The notes below the pieces were generated by a model. The model was not told the DNA's origin. It saw only the letters and a program-made list of their open reading frames with translations, and made no database searches. Made by a program: the position numbers and the translations under genes. A stretch of DNA of 64,000 bases from Clostridium aceticum (GTDB lineage: Bacteria; Bacillota; Clostridia; Peptostreptococcales; Natronincolaceae): the NCBI RefSeq assembly GCF_001042715.1, contig NZ_CP009687.1:1169418-1233417 (forward strand), written 5' to 3'. Position 1 is the stretch's first letter; each line of letters begins with the position of its first letter. Positions 27,934 through 37,001 of this stretch are shown one piece after another.

Positions 27934-28728
27934 ATGTTTACGGTAAAAGAGTTCCTACAGCCAGAAACAATGGAGGAGGCCTATAACACACTTATAAACA
28001 ACAGAAATAACACAATACTAGGCGGAAGTGCTTTTTTAAGAATGGGCTCAAAGAAAATCGGAACAGCAGTAGATTTATCTAAGCTGGAACTGAATTATAT
28101 AAAAGATGAAGATGATTCTATTGAAATTGGAGGATATACAACCTTCAGAGCACTTGAGACTAGTCCATTGCTAATGAAGCATTTTAATGGTGTACTTGCT
28201 AGCTCAGTAAAGAATATTATTGGTGTTCAATTCAGAAGCATCGTTACAGTAGGGGCTTCAGTTTTTTCAAGATATGGTTTTTCAGATTTAATCACAGCAT
28301 TACTAGCTTTAGATACAGAAGTAGAACTATATAAAGCCGGCAGAATGTCTTTAGATGATTTTTTAAAAAAGCCTTATGAGAAAGATATCTTAATTAGTTT
28401 ATTTATAAAGAAAAATCAAAGACAAGCCTCCTATCAGGATTTAAGAAATTCCGCAAGTGATTATCCTATACTAAATGTGGCGGTTTCAAGACTTGATCAT
28501 CAGTGGAGGATTGTAGTGGGGGCAAGACCACAAAGGGCTGTTATTGCTAAAAAAGCTTCAGAAGAGCTTTCTAATACCTTAACCTTTAATCAGTTAGAGG
28601 ATTATATAAATACGGCTGCTGAAGAATTAACTTTTGGAACCAACGAAAGAGGTACAGCTAAATATAGACAAGCAATGTGTAAGGTATTGGTTAAGAGGGG
28701 GATTATGGAGGTACTACAATGCAAATAG
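27934..28728 (+). CDS. xdhB: Xanthine dehydrogenase family, FAD-binding subunit
   Basis: The protein has 264 aa of the CO-dehydrogenase/xanthine-dehydrogenase medium-subunit family, near the usual 270-290. FLQPETMEEAYNTL opens the domain. The FAD-binding region NNTILGGSAFLRMGSKK lies near residue 30. A second segment is FRSIVTVGASVFSRYGFSD, where the usual TIGGN-type motif reads TVGAS, and the C-terminal CMD-domain part follows. It passes electrons between the iron-sulfur subunit and the acceptor. It overlaps the next gene by 10 nt. Confidence 0.88.
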   Translation: MFTVKEFLQPETMEEAYNTLINNRNNTILGGSAFLRMGSKKIGTAVDLSKLELNYIKDEDDSIEIGGYTTFRALETSPLLMKHFNGVLASSVKNIIGVQFRSIVTVGASVFSRYGFSDLITALLALDTEVELYKAGRMSLDDFLKKPYEKDILISLFIKKNQRQASYQDLRNSASDYPILNVAVSRLDHQWRIVVGARPQRAVIAKKASEELSNTLTFNQLEDYINTAAEELTFGTNERGTAKYRQAMCKVLVKRGIMEVLQCK

Positions 28729-29168
28729 AAATCATCTTAAACAGTAAAAAAGTAGCCTTAGATGTAAAAAACGATGAATTCTTAGCGGATACTTTAAGAA
28801 AGCATGGTGTTTCCAGCGTAAGAAAAGGCTGTGATACAGCATGTTGTGGGCTTTGTACTGTATGGATTGAAGAAAAACCTACGTTATCTTGTGCAACACT
28901 TTCTATCAGAGCCAATGGTAAAAATATCACTACTATAGAAGGACTTCAAAAGGAAGCAGAGGAGTTTGCGAAGGTCTTAGTGGCAGAAGGTGCAGATCAG
29001 TGTGGTTTCTGTAGTCCTGGTTTTGTTATGACGGTACTGGCAATGAAAAGGGAGCTTAAAAATCCTACAGAGGAAGAAATTATCCATTATTTGACTGGAA
29101 ACCTGTGTAGATGTACAGGTTACTTGGGACAACTAAGAGCAATAAAAAAATATTTGGAGGTGGTCTAA
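28719..29168 (+). CDS. xdhC: Xanthine dehydrogenase family, [2Fe-2S] subunit
   Basis: The protein has 149 aa. The plant-type ferredoxin cluster ligands read GCDTACCGLCTVW (C x4 C xx C pattern) with a further Cys in TLSCAT. The second cluster has QCGFCSPGFV and LCRCTGY. This is the full eight-Cys set of small hydroxylase subunits. It relays electrons from molybdenum to FAD. Confidence 0.92.
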   Translation: MQIEIILNSKKVALDVKNDEFLADTLRKHGVSSVRKGCDTACCGLCTVWIEEKPTLSCATLSIRANGKNITTIEGLQKEAEEFAKVLVAEGADQCGFCSPGFVMTVLAMKRELKNPTEEEIIHYLTGNLCRCTGYLGQLRAIKKYLEVV

Positions 29169-29169
29169 C

Positions 29170-31452
29170 ATGAGTTTTGTAGGTAAGAGCATACCTAAAA
29201 TAGATGGAATGGCCATCACCACAGGAAAACCTGTTTATACAGAAGATATGGTACCACCAAATGCATTAGTGGTAAAGCTCCTTAGAAGTCCCCATGCTTT
29301 TGCCAAAATTAAGTCTATAGACATCTCAAGAGCTGAAAAGGTAGAGGGTGTAGAATGTATCCTTACTTACAAGGATGTGCCTGGTCATCGATTTACTTTA
29401 GCAGGACAGTCTTACCCAGAACCTTCCCCCTATGATCGATTAATTTTAGAGGAAATAGTAAGGTATGTAGGGGATGAAGTGGCTATTATTGCAGCTATCG
29501 ATGAGGAAACAGCTGAAAAAGCCATGAAGCTAATAAAGGTTGATTATGAAGTATTTGAACCTGTTTTAGATTTTGAGAAAGCTATAGATCATCCCTCCAT
29601 TATACATCCAGAGATAGACTTGCATTGCAACTTCGATATAGGCATGCAGAAGGAAAAAAATATCGTCTCTTCTCAAAAGGTGGAGGTTGGTGATGTTGAA
29701 GAAGAATTGCAAAAATGTGATGTAGTAGTGGAAGAGACTTGTTACACACAAGCTCAGGCCCACGGCATGATGGAGACCTATCGCGCTTTTAGTTATTTTG
29801 ATCATACAAACAGGCTTGTAGTTGTTAGTTCAACACAGATCCCTTTTCATGTAAGAAGACAATTATCCAAGGCTTTAAAGATGCCTGCCAGCAAAATTAG
29901 AGTAATTAAGCCTAGAATAGGTGGAGGTTTTGGGGGGAAGCAAACAGGAGCGGTAGAGATGTTTGCAGCAATCGTTACACAAACTACTGGAAAGCCAGCG
30001 AAGATTATTTACGATAGAAAAGAAACTTTTACTGCAACAAATAGTCGGCATGCCATGAGGTTAAAGGTGAGGTTGGGAGCAGACAAGGAAGGTTATATTA
30101 GAGTAGTGGACATTCAGGGGTTATCGGATACAGGGGCTTATGGTGAACATGCTTCTACTACCTTTGGGGTTGTAGGTCAGAAGACGCTTCCCCTTTATAA
30201 CAAGACAAAGGCTGTTCGATTTATGGGAGAAGTGGTTTATACCAATAAGATGTCAGCAGGAGCCTTTAGAGGTTATGGGGCTACTCAAGGAACCTTTGCC
30301 TTGGAAACAGCTGTTAACAAGCTAGCTGAAGCATTAAAGATGGATCCTACGGAGATTCGATTAAAGAATCTAATCAAAGAAGGGGAGACCTCCTTAGTAT
30401 CTGATGGAGTAAAATTGGGGAGTTCAACACTGCATAAATGTATAGCAAGAGGTCGGGAAATGATAGGCTGGAAGGATAAGTACCCAAGGCAAGAAATCGG
30501 GGACAATAAGGTGAGGGCCTTAGGAATGGCAGTAACAATGCAGGGGTCAGGGATTGCTAATATAGATACAGCCTCGGCTGAGATTCGGTTAAATGATGAT
30601 GGAAACTTCACCCTCCTAATAGGGTCTACAGATATGGGAACAGGTAGTGATACCATATTAAATCAGATGGCTGCGGAGGTTTTAGAAATACCTATAGATA
30701 AGATTATTGTACATGCCGCAGATACAGATATCTCACCCTATGACCCAGGCTCCTACGCTTCCAGCACCACTTATGTGACGGGGATGGCGGTTGTAAGAGC
30801 TGCTGAAGACTTAAAAAAGCAGATTATTGAGAGTGGAGCAGGTATACTAGAGGTTTCAATAGATGAAGTGGAATTTGACGGAGAAAAAGTAGTGACTTTT
30901 GATGGCGATAAAGAAGTGCCTTTAGAAAAAATTGCAGAACTTCAGGTTTTAGGCTTTGGCGGTAAAAGGCAGTTAGTGGGTAATGCAACCTATGGCAGTC
31001 CAGTGTCTCCCCCTCCCTTCATAGCTGGATTTGCAGAGGTGGAGGTTGACAAGGAAACAGGTAAGGTTAAATTAATAGATTATGTAGCCGTCATCGATTG
31101 CGGTACAGTAATTAATCCAAATCTAGCAAGGATTCAGGCGGAAGGTGGACTTGTCCAAGGGATTGGCTTAGCTATGTATGAAGACATAAGATATGACCAA
31201 GACGGTAGAATGACAACAAACAGCTTTATGCAATATAAAATTCCAACCAGAAAAGATATTGGAAACATTCGAGTCGTCTTTGAAGAAAGCTTTGAACCAA
31301 CAGGACCCTTTGGAGCCAAGTCAATAGGAGAAGTTGTTATCAATACACCAGCACCAGCAATTATTGATGCGGTGTATAACGCAGTAGGGGTTAGGTTAAC
31401 GGATCTTCCAATAACCCCTGAAAAAGTATTCTTAGCGATGGAGAAAAATTAA
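29170..31452 (+). CDS. xdhA: Xanthine dehydrogenase family, molybdopterin-binding subunit
   Basis: The protein has 760 aa, normal for the large subunit. Molybdopterin motifs are GGGFGGKQ (about residue 252), AFRGYGATQGTFA (about 362), GSTDMGTGSD (about 486) and, at the C-terminus, PFGAKSIGEVVINTPAPAI, whose GE carries the catalytic Glu. It hydroxylates purines such as xanthine or hypoxanthine. Because yqeC, mocA and yqeB are adjacent, a selenium-dependent form is likely; that selenium is a labile ligand, so no selenocysteine codon is expected. A guanine riboswitch governs the operon. Confidence 0.92.
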   Translation: MSFVGKSIPKIDGMAITTGKPVYTEDMVPPNALVVKLLRSPHAFAKIKSIDISRAEKVEGVECILTYKDVPGHRFTLAGQSYPEPSPYDRLILEEIVRYVGDEVAIIAAIDEETAEKAMKLIKVDYEVFEPVLDFEKAIDHPSIIHPEIDLHCNFDIGMQKEKNIVSSQKVEVGDVEEELQKCDVVVEETCYTQAQAHGMMETYRAFSYFDHTNRLVVVSSTQIPFHVRRQLSKALKMPASKIRVIKPRIGGGFGGKQTGAVEMFAAIVTQTTGKPAKIIYDRKETFTATNSRHAMRLKVRLGADKEGYIRVVDIQGLSDTGAYGEHASTTFGVVGQKTLPLYNKTKAVRFMGEVVYTNKMSAGAFRGYGATQGTFALETAVNKLAEALKMDPTEIRLKNLIKEGETSLVSDGVKLGSSTLHKCIARGREMIGWKDKYPRQEIGDNKVRALGMAVTMQGSGIANIDTASAEIRLNDDGNFTLLIGSTDMGTGSDTILNQMAAEVLEIPIDKIIVHAADTDISPYDPGSYASSTTYVTGMAVVRAAEDLKKQIIESGAGILEVSIDEVEFDGEKVVTFDGDKEVPLEKIAELQVLGFGGKRQLVGNATYGSPVSPPPFIAGFAEVEVDKETGKVKLIDYVAVIDCGTVINPNLARIQAEGGLVQGIGLAMYEDIRYDQDGRMTTNSFMQYKIPTRKDIGNIRVVFEESFEPTGPFGAKSIGEVVINTPAPAIIDAVYNAVGVRLTDLPITPEKVFLAMEKN

Positions 31453-31494
31453 GTTTATATAAAAAACGATAATATGAAAATGGAGGCAAGTAAA

Positions 31495-32880
31495 ATGTCA
31501 AATATTACAGAGAACAATCGAAATCTTGATCCAAAGTACGATTTAGATGGTAAGCCACCTTTAAAAGAAGCTATTCCTCTTGGTTTACAACACGTATTAG
31601 CTATGTTTGCTGGTAATGTTACAGTACCATTAATCATCGCTGGTGCTCTTGGATTAACAGTGGGTGAAGTTACTTTTTTAATTCAATGTGCTATGCTTGT
31701 AGCAGGGGTTACCACCCTTATTCAAGCAAATCGTATTGGTCCAGTAGGTGCTAATTTGCCGATTGTTATGGGTACTAGCTTTGGCTTCGTTCCTACTTCT
31801 ATAGCGATTGGTAGTCAGTTTGGCTTATCAGGTATATTAGGAGCATCTTTTGTTGGTGGACTTTTTCAGGCTGTTTTAGGTTCCTTTCTAAAGCCTTTGC
31901 GTAAATACTTTCCACCGGTTGTTACTGGTACCGTGCTACTTACCATTGGTTTATCCTTATTGCCTACAGGTATTCGATATTTTGCTGGTGGTGCTGGAGC
32001 AGCAGATTTTGGTTCTTTGCAGAATCTAGCATTAGGAAGTTTAGTACTGGTGACAGTTGTATTCTTTAATCAGTATTTTAAAGGAATTTTAAGAATGGCA
32101 GCTATTTTAATAGGATTGGTAGTAGGTTATGTAGCGGCTATTTTCATGGGTATAATTGATTTTACTTCTGTAGCTGAGGCTGCTTGGTTCTCTATTCCAA
32201 GACCTATGGCTTATGGAATGACTTTTCATGGATCTGCCATCATTGCAATGCTTATTTTATATGTAGTAACAACTGTTGAAACAGTTGGAGATATTTCAGG
32301 TATTACAGTTGGTGGTGCTGGAAGAGAAGCCACAGATGAAGAACTTTCAGGTGGTATTATCGCCGATGGTTTAGCCAGTAGTTTTGCTGCACTTTTTAAT
32401 GCATTTCCTAATACTTCTTTTAGTCAGAATGTTGGTATTGTCTCCTTAACAGGAATTATGAGTAGATATGTAGTTAGTGTTGGGGCTGTTTTCTTAATCT
32501 TAGCAGGTTTAGTGCCTAAGTTGGGGGCGGTACTGGCGGTAATGCCTCAAAGTGTTTTAGGAGGAGCGGCTGTTGTAATGTTTGCTATGATAGCAACTTC
32601 TGGTATTGTATTGGTTTCTAAGGATGAGTTAAATCAGAGAAATTTATTAATTATTGCTGTTTCTTTAGGCTTAGGTTTGGGACTAGGGTCCGTTCCTGAA
32701 GCATTACAACATTTACCACAGTCAGTAAATCTTATTTTTTCAGGTTCCGGTATGGTGGTTTCTTGTATTATAGCTTTAGTATTGAACATTATTCTACCTG
32801 AAGAGAAGAAAACTATTATTCAAAAGTCTGCTGTTAAAAACAGTAAAGCAATGACAAAGAGTGAAGTAACCAGTGTATAA
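31495..32880 (+). CDS. NCS2 purine (xanthine/uric acid) permease
   Basis: The start at 31495 has GGAGG eight bases upstream; the earlier ATG at 31474 lacks it. The product is 461 aa with about fourteen membrane segments. NCS2 features are PLKEAIPLGLQHVLAMFAGN, QANRIGPVGANLPIVMGTSFGF, the TM8 Glu in VVTTVETVGDISG and NTSFSQNVGIVSLTG (TM10). The position after xdhA and under the guanine riboswitch supports uptake of xanthine, hypoxanthine or guanine for the dehydrogenase. Confidence 0.92.
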   Translation: MSNITENNRNLDPKYDLDGKPPLKEAIPLGLQHVLAMFAGNVTVPLIIAGALGLTVGEVTFLIQCAMLVAGVTTLIQANRIGPVGANLPIVMGTSFGFVPTSIAIGSQFGLSGILGASFVGGLFQAVLGSFLKPLRKYFPPVVTGTVLLTIGLSLLPTGIRYFAGGAGAADFGSLQNLALGSLVLVTVVFFNQYFKGILRMAAILIGLVVGYVAAIFMGIIDFTSVAEAAWFSIPRPMAYGMTFHGSAIIAMLILYVVTTVETVGDISGITVGGAGREATDEELSGGIIADGLASSFAALFNAFPNTSFSQNVGIVSLTGIMSRYVVSVGAVFLILAGLVPKLGAVLAVMPQSVLGGAAVVMFAMIATSGIVLVSKDELNQRNLLIIAVSLGLGLGLGSVPEALQHLPQSVNLIFSGSGMVVSCIIALVLNIILPEEKKTIIQKSAVKNSKAMTKSEVTSV

Positions 32881-32893
32881 ATAAAGAACCAGC

Positions 32894-32923
32894 AAAGGAG
32901 CTCTGAATTTTCAGGGCTCCTTT
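32894..32923. terminator. Bidirectional terminator after the purine operon
   Basis: A stem AAAGGAGCTCTGAA / TTCAGGGCTCCTTT with A and T runs on the two sides can serve both the permease and the convergent CMD gene. Confidence 0.8.
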
Positions 32924-32941
32924 ATTAGTTTAAAAGAAAAG

Positions 32942-33286
32942 TTATTCTTGCTGTTTTAGAACATGTCTTAATATGAGCAAACCCTGCATCATTCTAGGGA
33001 ATCCACAGGTGGGTGCCACCAACAGGATAGCATGTTCTATCTCTTCCTTTGTGCAGCCAGCTTTTAAAGCTTTAAGAATATGAGTTCTTAAGGCATATTC
33101 ATATTGAGAATTAGTAGACAGGGCTACCTTAATAAGCCAACGACTTTTCTCATCTAAAGGCCCACCCTTTACATGCACTAACTTTCCAAACTTTTCATAA
33201 GCCTCATAGATTTCACTGTGATTTTCAGTGAAGTATTTAAGATTTTTTTCAATAGCATCTAGATTATCAAAGTAATCCTTCATCAT
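32942..33286 (-). CDS. Carboxymuconolactone decarboxylase-family protein
   Basis: The protein has 114 aa. The CMD/AhpD-like fold is recognisable from LDEKSRWLIKVALSTNSQYEYALRTHILKALKAGCTKEEIEHAIL. The AhpD redox CxxC is absent; single Cys residues remain at GCTKEE and PTCGF. It may be a decarboxylase-like or small peroxide-related protein. GGCGGAG precedes the ATG on the minus strand. It converges on the purine permease and is not obviously part of that pathway. Confidence 0.8.
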   Translation of the reverse strand: MMKDYFDNLDAIEKNLKYFTENHSEIYEAYEKFGKLVHVKGGPLDEKSRWLIKVALSTNSQYEYALRTHILKALKAGCTKEEIEHAILLVAPTCGFPRMMQGLLILRHVLKQQE

Positions 33287-33686
33287 ATCTCCGCCTTATA
33301 TTTTAATAGTATTGATTATATTCTAGCCCAAAATTTTCCTTGTTAAACTGCAGGAGGAGTTAAGAAGCTATTTTGCCATCGAGATATTTTTAGGTTGTAT
33401 CAACAATAAGGTGAATATTTTCAAAGGGTTTTAGAGGTTGTATGTAGAAGTTTATAGTGAGCTGTAGCTGATAATCTGTAACTGTAACCATTAGCGTTAA
33501 CTTAAACCATAATTTGTCATCTCTTCCTTATCCCAAGATCCTTCGCTACGCTCAGGATGACAGTTCCAGAGAATTTTGCTAATAACTGTGTTAAGTTAAC
33601 GCCTATGAATCTATAGTAAATAATAAATTTATTTGGATCAGATTTTCACTATAGCGGTTCTAAAAACAAAAGGAGTGTGAAATACT
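33287..33686. other. Intergenic region with a family A element
   Basis: It is divergent promoter space between the CMD gene and the DUF4181 gene. Apart from the element at 33494-33602 it is plain AT-rich sequence. Confidence 0.6.
33494..33602. repeat. Small inverted-repeat element, family A copy 2
   Basis: It is 109 bp with termini GCGTTAACTTAA / TTAAGTTAACGC. The first 73 bases equal the reverse complement of the copy at 41151-41259. Confidence 0.85.
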
Positions 33687-34079
33687 ATGCTTTTATTAAG
33701 AGTTTTTATCTTACTGCTTCCTCTTTTTCTTTTATTTCTCTTCATTGAAAAGTTATTGAGGAAGCGGCTTGGGATCGAAAAGAGGGGAGGTTTAATATAT
33801 ACGCATGTGAATAAGCTTCATAAAATTGGAGAAAGAGTACTAATGGTTGTATTCCTTTTGGTTCTTATATCCTTAGCAGGAAGACCAAATTTTCCGATTC
33901 ATCCAGGGGGTTTAGTATTTGTTTATTTTTTTGTTTTATTCAGTTTTCGAACTTTTATGGAATGGAAATATCTTAAAACTTCAAAAGAGTACATTTTAAG
34001 TAGTATAACAGTAGTTATGTATATTACACTATTTTTAATACTTAGTCACCCCAGTGTAAGTAGGTTTTTGCTTAAGTAG
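33687..34079 (+). CDS. DUF4181-like membrane protein
   Basis: The protein has 130 aa and four predicted helices: at the N-terminus, around residues 55-70, 78-92 and 108-122. YTHVNKLHKIGERVLM between helices and FRTFMEWKYLKTSKEYI resemble the DUF4181 family of small Firmicute membrane proteins. Function is unknown. AAAGGAG precedes the ATG at good spacing. It has no partner genes nearby. Confidence 0.65.
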   Translation: MLLLRVFILLLPLFLLFLFIEKLLRKRLGIEKRGGLIYTHVNKLHKIGERVLMVVFLLVLISLAGRPNFPIHPGGLVFVYFFVLFSFRTFMEWKYLKTSKEYILSSITVVMYITLFLILSHPSVSRFLLK

Positions 34080-34174
34080 TATAGATACATGATTGAAAAT
34101 TTAAATATACAGGATTTGTGGTTTTACTGAAAACCATGGGCTCTACATTTAATAATTGCACAACTCAAGTTATT

Positions 34175-34310
34175 TTATAAGTTGCAATAAAACTTTTACA
34201 GCTTAGTGTCAGATAGCGGAGTCATGGGGACGGTTCATCTGGTACGTATGTTTTTATGTGCCAGTGTCCCCGTGGCGTAGCGAATGTAACGTATTTACTA
34301 CAACTTATAT
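34175..34310. repeat. Family C element split by a GGGGAC-hairpin element
   Basis: The left half TTATAAGTTG ... TTTTACAGCTTA (34175-34205) and right half TTTACTACAACTTATAT (34294-34310) together correspond to the intact element at 16089-16140 in reverse complement. Between them lies an insert (about 34206-34292) with GGGGAC (34226-34231) / GTCCCC (34266-34271) and an inner TACGTA-type hairpin, shared with 58300-58385. Confidence 0.65.
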
Positions 34311-34430
34311 TATATAAAAACATGTACTAGAAACCTAATACTGTAGTTTTTGCAGTTAGACTTGATTAGAAAAAAATTATCACTTATGAAAAATTTAACA
34401 AAAAGACATGATTATGGAGGCTAATCGAAT

Positions 34431-35744
34431 ATGTACAGAAAAAAGCAGCTAAGTGTATTACTAGTTCTTTCTATGATTCTAATGTTATTGGTTGGATGTG
34501 GTGGAATAGATGAAAGTAGTAATTTGCAAGAGACAACAGGAGTACAAGTAGATCAAGAAGTTATTATGTTAGATGGAGAAGGTTTAGAAGCTCACTTCAT
34601 TGATGTGGGTCAGGGAAATGCTACCTTTATAGTAGGTCCAGAAGGTCAGACGATGCTCCATGACGCTGGGGGAGATGGAGATGTAGGTAGGATTGTTGTT
34701 GATTACATAAAGGGTCTAGGTCATGAGAAAATTGATGTAGCAGTATTTACCCATCCCCATGCAGATCATATCAATGGGGCACCTACTGTTTTTAGAGAAC
34801 TAGAAGTAGGTGCAGTATACTATCCTAAGGTAACCCATACCACAAGAACCTTTGAAAATTTTGTAGAGGCAGTTGAGAAGGCAGGATTGAAATTTAAAAC
34901 AGCTAAAGCAGGTGTAAAAATCCCTTTTGGGAATGTGGATGCAGTGTTGGTGGCCCCCATATCTGATACTTATGATAATCTCAACGATTATAGTGCAGTG
35001 GTTAAAGTCACTTGGGGAAATACCTCTTTGTTACTAACAGGAGATGTGGAAAATGCTTCAGAGGAAGAAATGGTGGCCAGTGACGAGAACTTGAATGTAG
35101 ATGTATTACTAATTCCTCATCATGGATCTAATTCCTCCAGTACACAGGCGTTTTTAGATAAAACAAACCCTCGCTATGGCATCATTTCTTCAGGAAGAGA
35201 CAATAAGTACGGTCATCCCCATAGAGAAGTGGTGGAACGCTTGAGAGAAAACAATATAGCTTTTTATAATACGGCGGAAACTGGAACGATTGTTGTAATT
35301 TTAGATGGTGAAGAAGTAGGAATTTATCTAGCAGAGGGTACTCAAATAGGTGGGACACTGACAGAAAAAAAGATGGAAGTTAATGAGGAAAAAGCAGTTG
35401 ACGAAGAGACCGAAGAAGCCATAGGAAAAAGTATGGAAAATGTTATAGAAGACTTAGACGTGGAGGCTTTTATAAACGATCCTACACCAAGCCAAAATGC
35501 TAGAGTAACCGTGACAGTACAGGTGACATCTAAGGGTCATCCAGTACCTAACGCAGAGGTAAAATTACTGAATCATTTTAAATCTACAACTACACCTTAT
35601 GAAGGAGTAACAGATGAAGAAGGTATAGTTGAAATATCTTATAGCATCGGTAGAGCCAGTATTGGGTATGAGGTAAAGGTAGAGGCTACTGCAAAGAAGG
35701 GTGATATAGAAGCTGCTACAACAACTTCATTTACCCCACAGTAG
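34431..35744 (+). CDS. ComEC-like metallo-beta-lactamase lipoprotein
   Basis: The protein has 437 aa. A lipoprotein signal ends at LLVGC (Cys23), so the protein acts outside the membrane. Residues about 50-305 form the MBL domain found at the C-terminus of ComEC: FIDVGQGNATFI, FTHPHADHINGA (HxHxDH), LTGDVE, LIPHHGSNSSST, ISSGRDNKYGHPH. A charged linker and an Ig-like C-terminal domain (about 355-437) follow. ComEC itself is a DNA channel; this free form may be a secreted nuclease or phosphodiesterase. The next gene (DUF3006) often accompanies such proteins. Confidence 0.87.
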   Translation: MYRKKQLSVLLVLSMILMLLVGCGGIDESSNLQETTGVQVDQEVIMLDGEGLEAHFIDVGQGNATFIVGPEGQTMLHDAGGDGDVGRIVVDYIKGLGHEKIDVAVFTHPHADHINGAPTVFRELEVGAVYYPKVTHTTRTFENFVEAVEKAGLKFKTAKAGVKIPFGNVDAVLVAPISDTYDNLNDYSAVVKVTWGNTSLLLTGDVENASEEEMVASDENLNVDVLLIPHHGSNSSSTQAFLDKTNPRYGIISSGRDNKYGHPHREVVERLRENNIAFYNTAETGTIVVILDGEEVGIYLAEGTQIGGTLTEKKMEVNEEKAVDEETEEAIGKSMENVIEDLDVEAFINDPTPSQNARVTVTVQVTSKGHPVPNAEVKLLNHFKSTTTPYEGVTDEEGIVEISYSIGRASIGYEVKVEATAKKGDIEAATTTSFTPQ

Positions 35745-35760
35745 GGAGGAGGATATAAAA

Positions 35761-35970
35761 ATGATGATATTAGACCGTTTTGAAGGAGATTATGGTGTTA
35801 TTGAAATAGATGGAAAAATGCTGGATGTAAAAAAAGAATTTATAGATTCAAAGGTAAAAGAAGGCGATGTCCTACTTCTAAAGGAAGGGATATACTATAG
35901 GGATGATAAAGCTACTAAAAAAAGAAAGAAAGAGATTAAGGATAGATTTCAACATATGTGGGAGGATTAG
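35761..35970 (+). CDS. DUF3006-family small protein
   Basis: The protein has 69 aa: LDRFEGDYGVIEIDGKMLDV and KEGDVL are the typical pattern of this small beta-barrel-like family. It starts 16 nt after the ComEC-like gene with AGGGAGGAGG upstream, so the two form an operon. DUF3006 genes commonly pair with ComEC-type hydrolases; the role is unknown. A terminator follows at once. Confidence 0.85.
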   Translation: MMILDRFEGDYGVIEIDGKMLDVKKEFIDSKVKEGDVLLLKEGIYYRDDKATKKRKKEIKDRFQHMWED

Positions 35971-35978
35971 AAAGTAGG

Positions 35979-36008
35979 AAAAAAGACCGATTGTTCGGTC
36001 TTTTTTTT
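35979..36008 (+). terminator. Terminator
   Basis: A stem AAAAAAGACCGA / TCGGTCTTTTTT with a TTGT loop and eight Ts. Confidence 0.92.
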
Positions 36009-36516
36009 GTGGTAGATACTAGCTTCTTAGATATAACACTAGAAGGCTAAATACTTGGTATTTCATCGAATTTTAAATATATGTATGAGGGTAAATAGCC
36101 TCTAGAGTAAATAGTTGTACAAAACATATAACTATTTGGTCTTTTTTAGTATATAGAGAACATGTTAAAAAAGTGTTAAAGCCGTTAAAATTATATTAAG
36201 AGTTGTACTTATTTAATATAAACTGTAAAATGATAAGTAGACATAATGTGATATGCAATTGGATTATTGAACTTTGTGGAAGTAGGAAAACGCTATCTAT
36301 GACAAATCCTTCACTATTGTTTGGTTTTCCTATAACTAGGTCTTCATTGATCCAATGTACAGTAGTTTAGTATTGTTTATTCAAGAGAAACCAACAAATT
36401 TTTAAAAAAATCATAAAATTAAAATTTATAAAAAGCAAGGGGGGACGTAGAAGTTTTATCTTAAAAGGCATAGTTAAAAAACCAGTAAGGAGAAATATTC
36501 ATCAAGGAGGAAAACA
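36009..36516. other. Long leader of the glucarate island
   Basis: There is no gene. A possible promoter TTGTAC (36203-36208), 17 nt, TAAAAT (36226-36231) would leave a leader of about 280 nt before tctB. Two short inverted segments (GGTTTTCC, AGGAAAAC around 36285-36335) may form structure. No known riboswitch was recognised. Confidence 0.4.
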
Positions 36517-36996
36517 ATGAAATTTAAAAAATATTCGGAGCTAATTTTTGGAATTTTTATTTTAGCATTTGGAATGTTTTATTTTATACTGACAACACAG
36601 TTGCCACGTAAAGCAGCAATAGATGCTACCTTCATCCCATATATATTAGTTGTATTTATGGGGGTGTTGGGGATTTTACAGCTGATAGCAGGAATCAAAG
36701 CAAGCAAAAACTTTAGTGAGAAAAGCTATGTGCCAGAAAACCTGGATTATTTGACAGTAATAAAAATTATAGCACTTATTGTTATATATATCGCTTTATT
36801 AGAACCAATAGGTTTTTTAATTTGCACAGCAGTATTTTTAGTTTTCGGATTTAGTCTGTTAGCACCAGCTGGAGAAAAAAAGAATTATGTGCAGTACATG
36901 GTGATTGCTGTGATTGCTTCAGCAGTAATTTACTTTTCATTTAGAAACGGATTAAATCTTATGTTACCAGAAGGCATACTGAGGTTAGGGAGGTAG
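36517..36996 (+). CDS. tctB: Tripartite tricarboxylate transporter TctB-type subunit
   Basis: The protein has 159 aa with four predicted helices, the standard TctB layout: ELIFGIFILAFGMFYFIL, then FIPYILVVFMGVLGILQLI, an inner pair around residues 83-112 and a last helix near 125-145. CAAGGAGGAAA precedes the ATG. It is the small membrane subunit of a TTT-family importer; TctA follows 5 nt later and TctC lies at 40017. Sugar-diacid enzymes all around indicate glucarate, galactarate or both as substrate. Confidence 0.88.
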   Translation: MKFKKYSELIFGIFILAFGMFYFILTTQLPRKAAIDATFIPYILVVFMGVLGILQLIAGIKASKNFSEKSYVPENLDYLTVIKIIALIVIYIALLEPIGFLICTAVFLVFGFSLLAPAGEKKNYVQYMVIAVIASAVIYFSFRNGLNLMLPEGILRLGR

Positions 36997-37001
36997 ATGA
37001 C

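Noticed and set aside
29170-31452. Possible selenocysteine in the molybdenum hydroxylase
   Set aside because: The frame is open without internal TGA; selenium in this family is a labile ligand, not selenocysteine.
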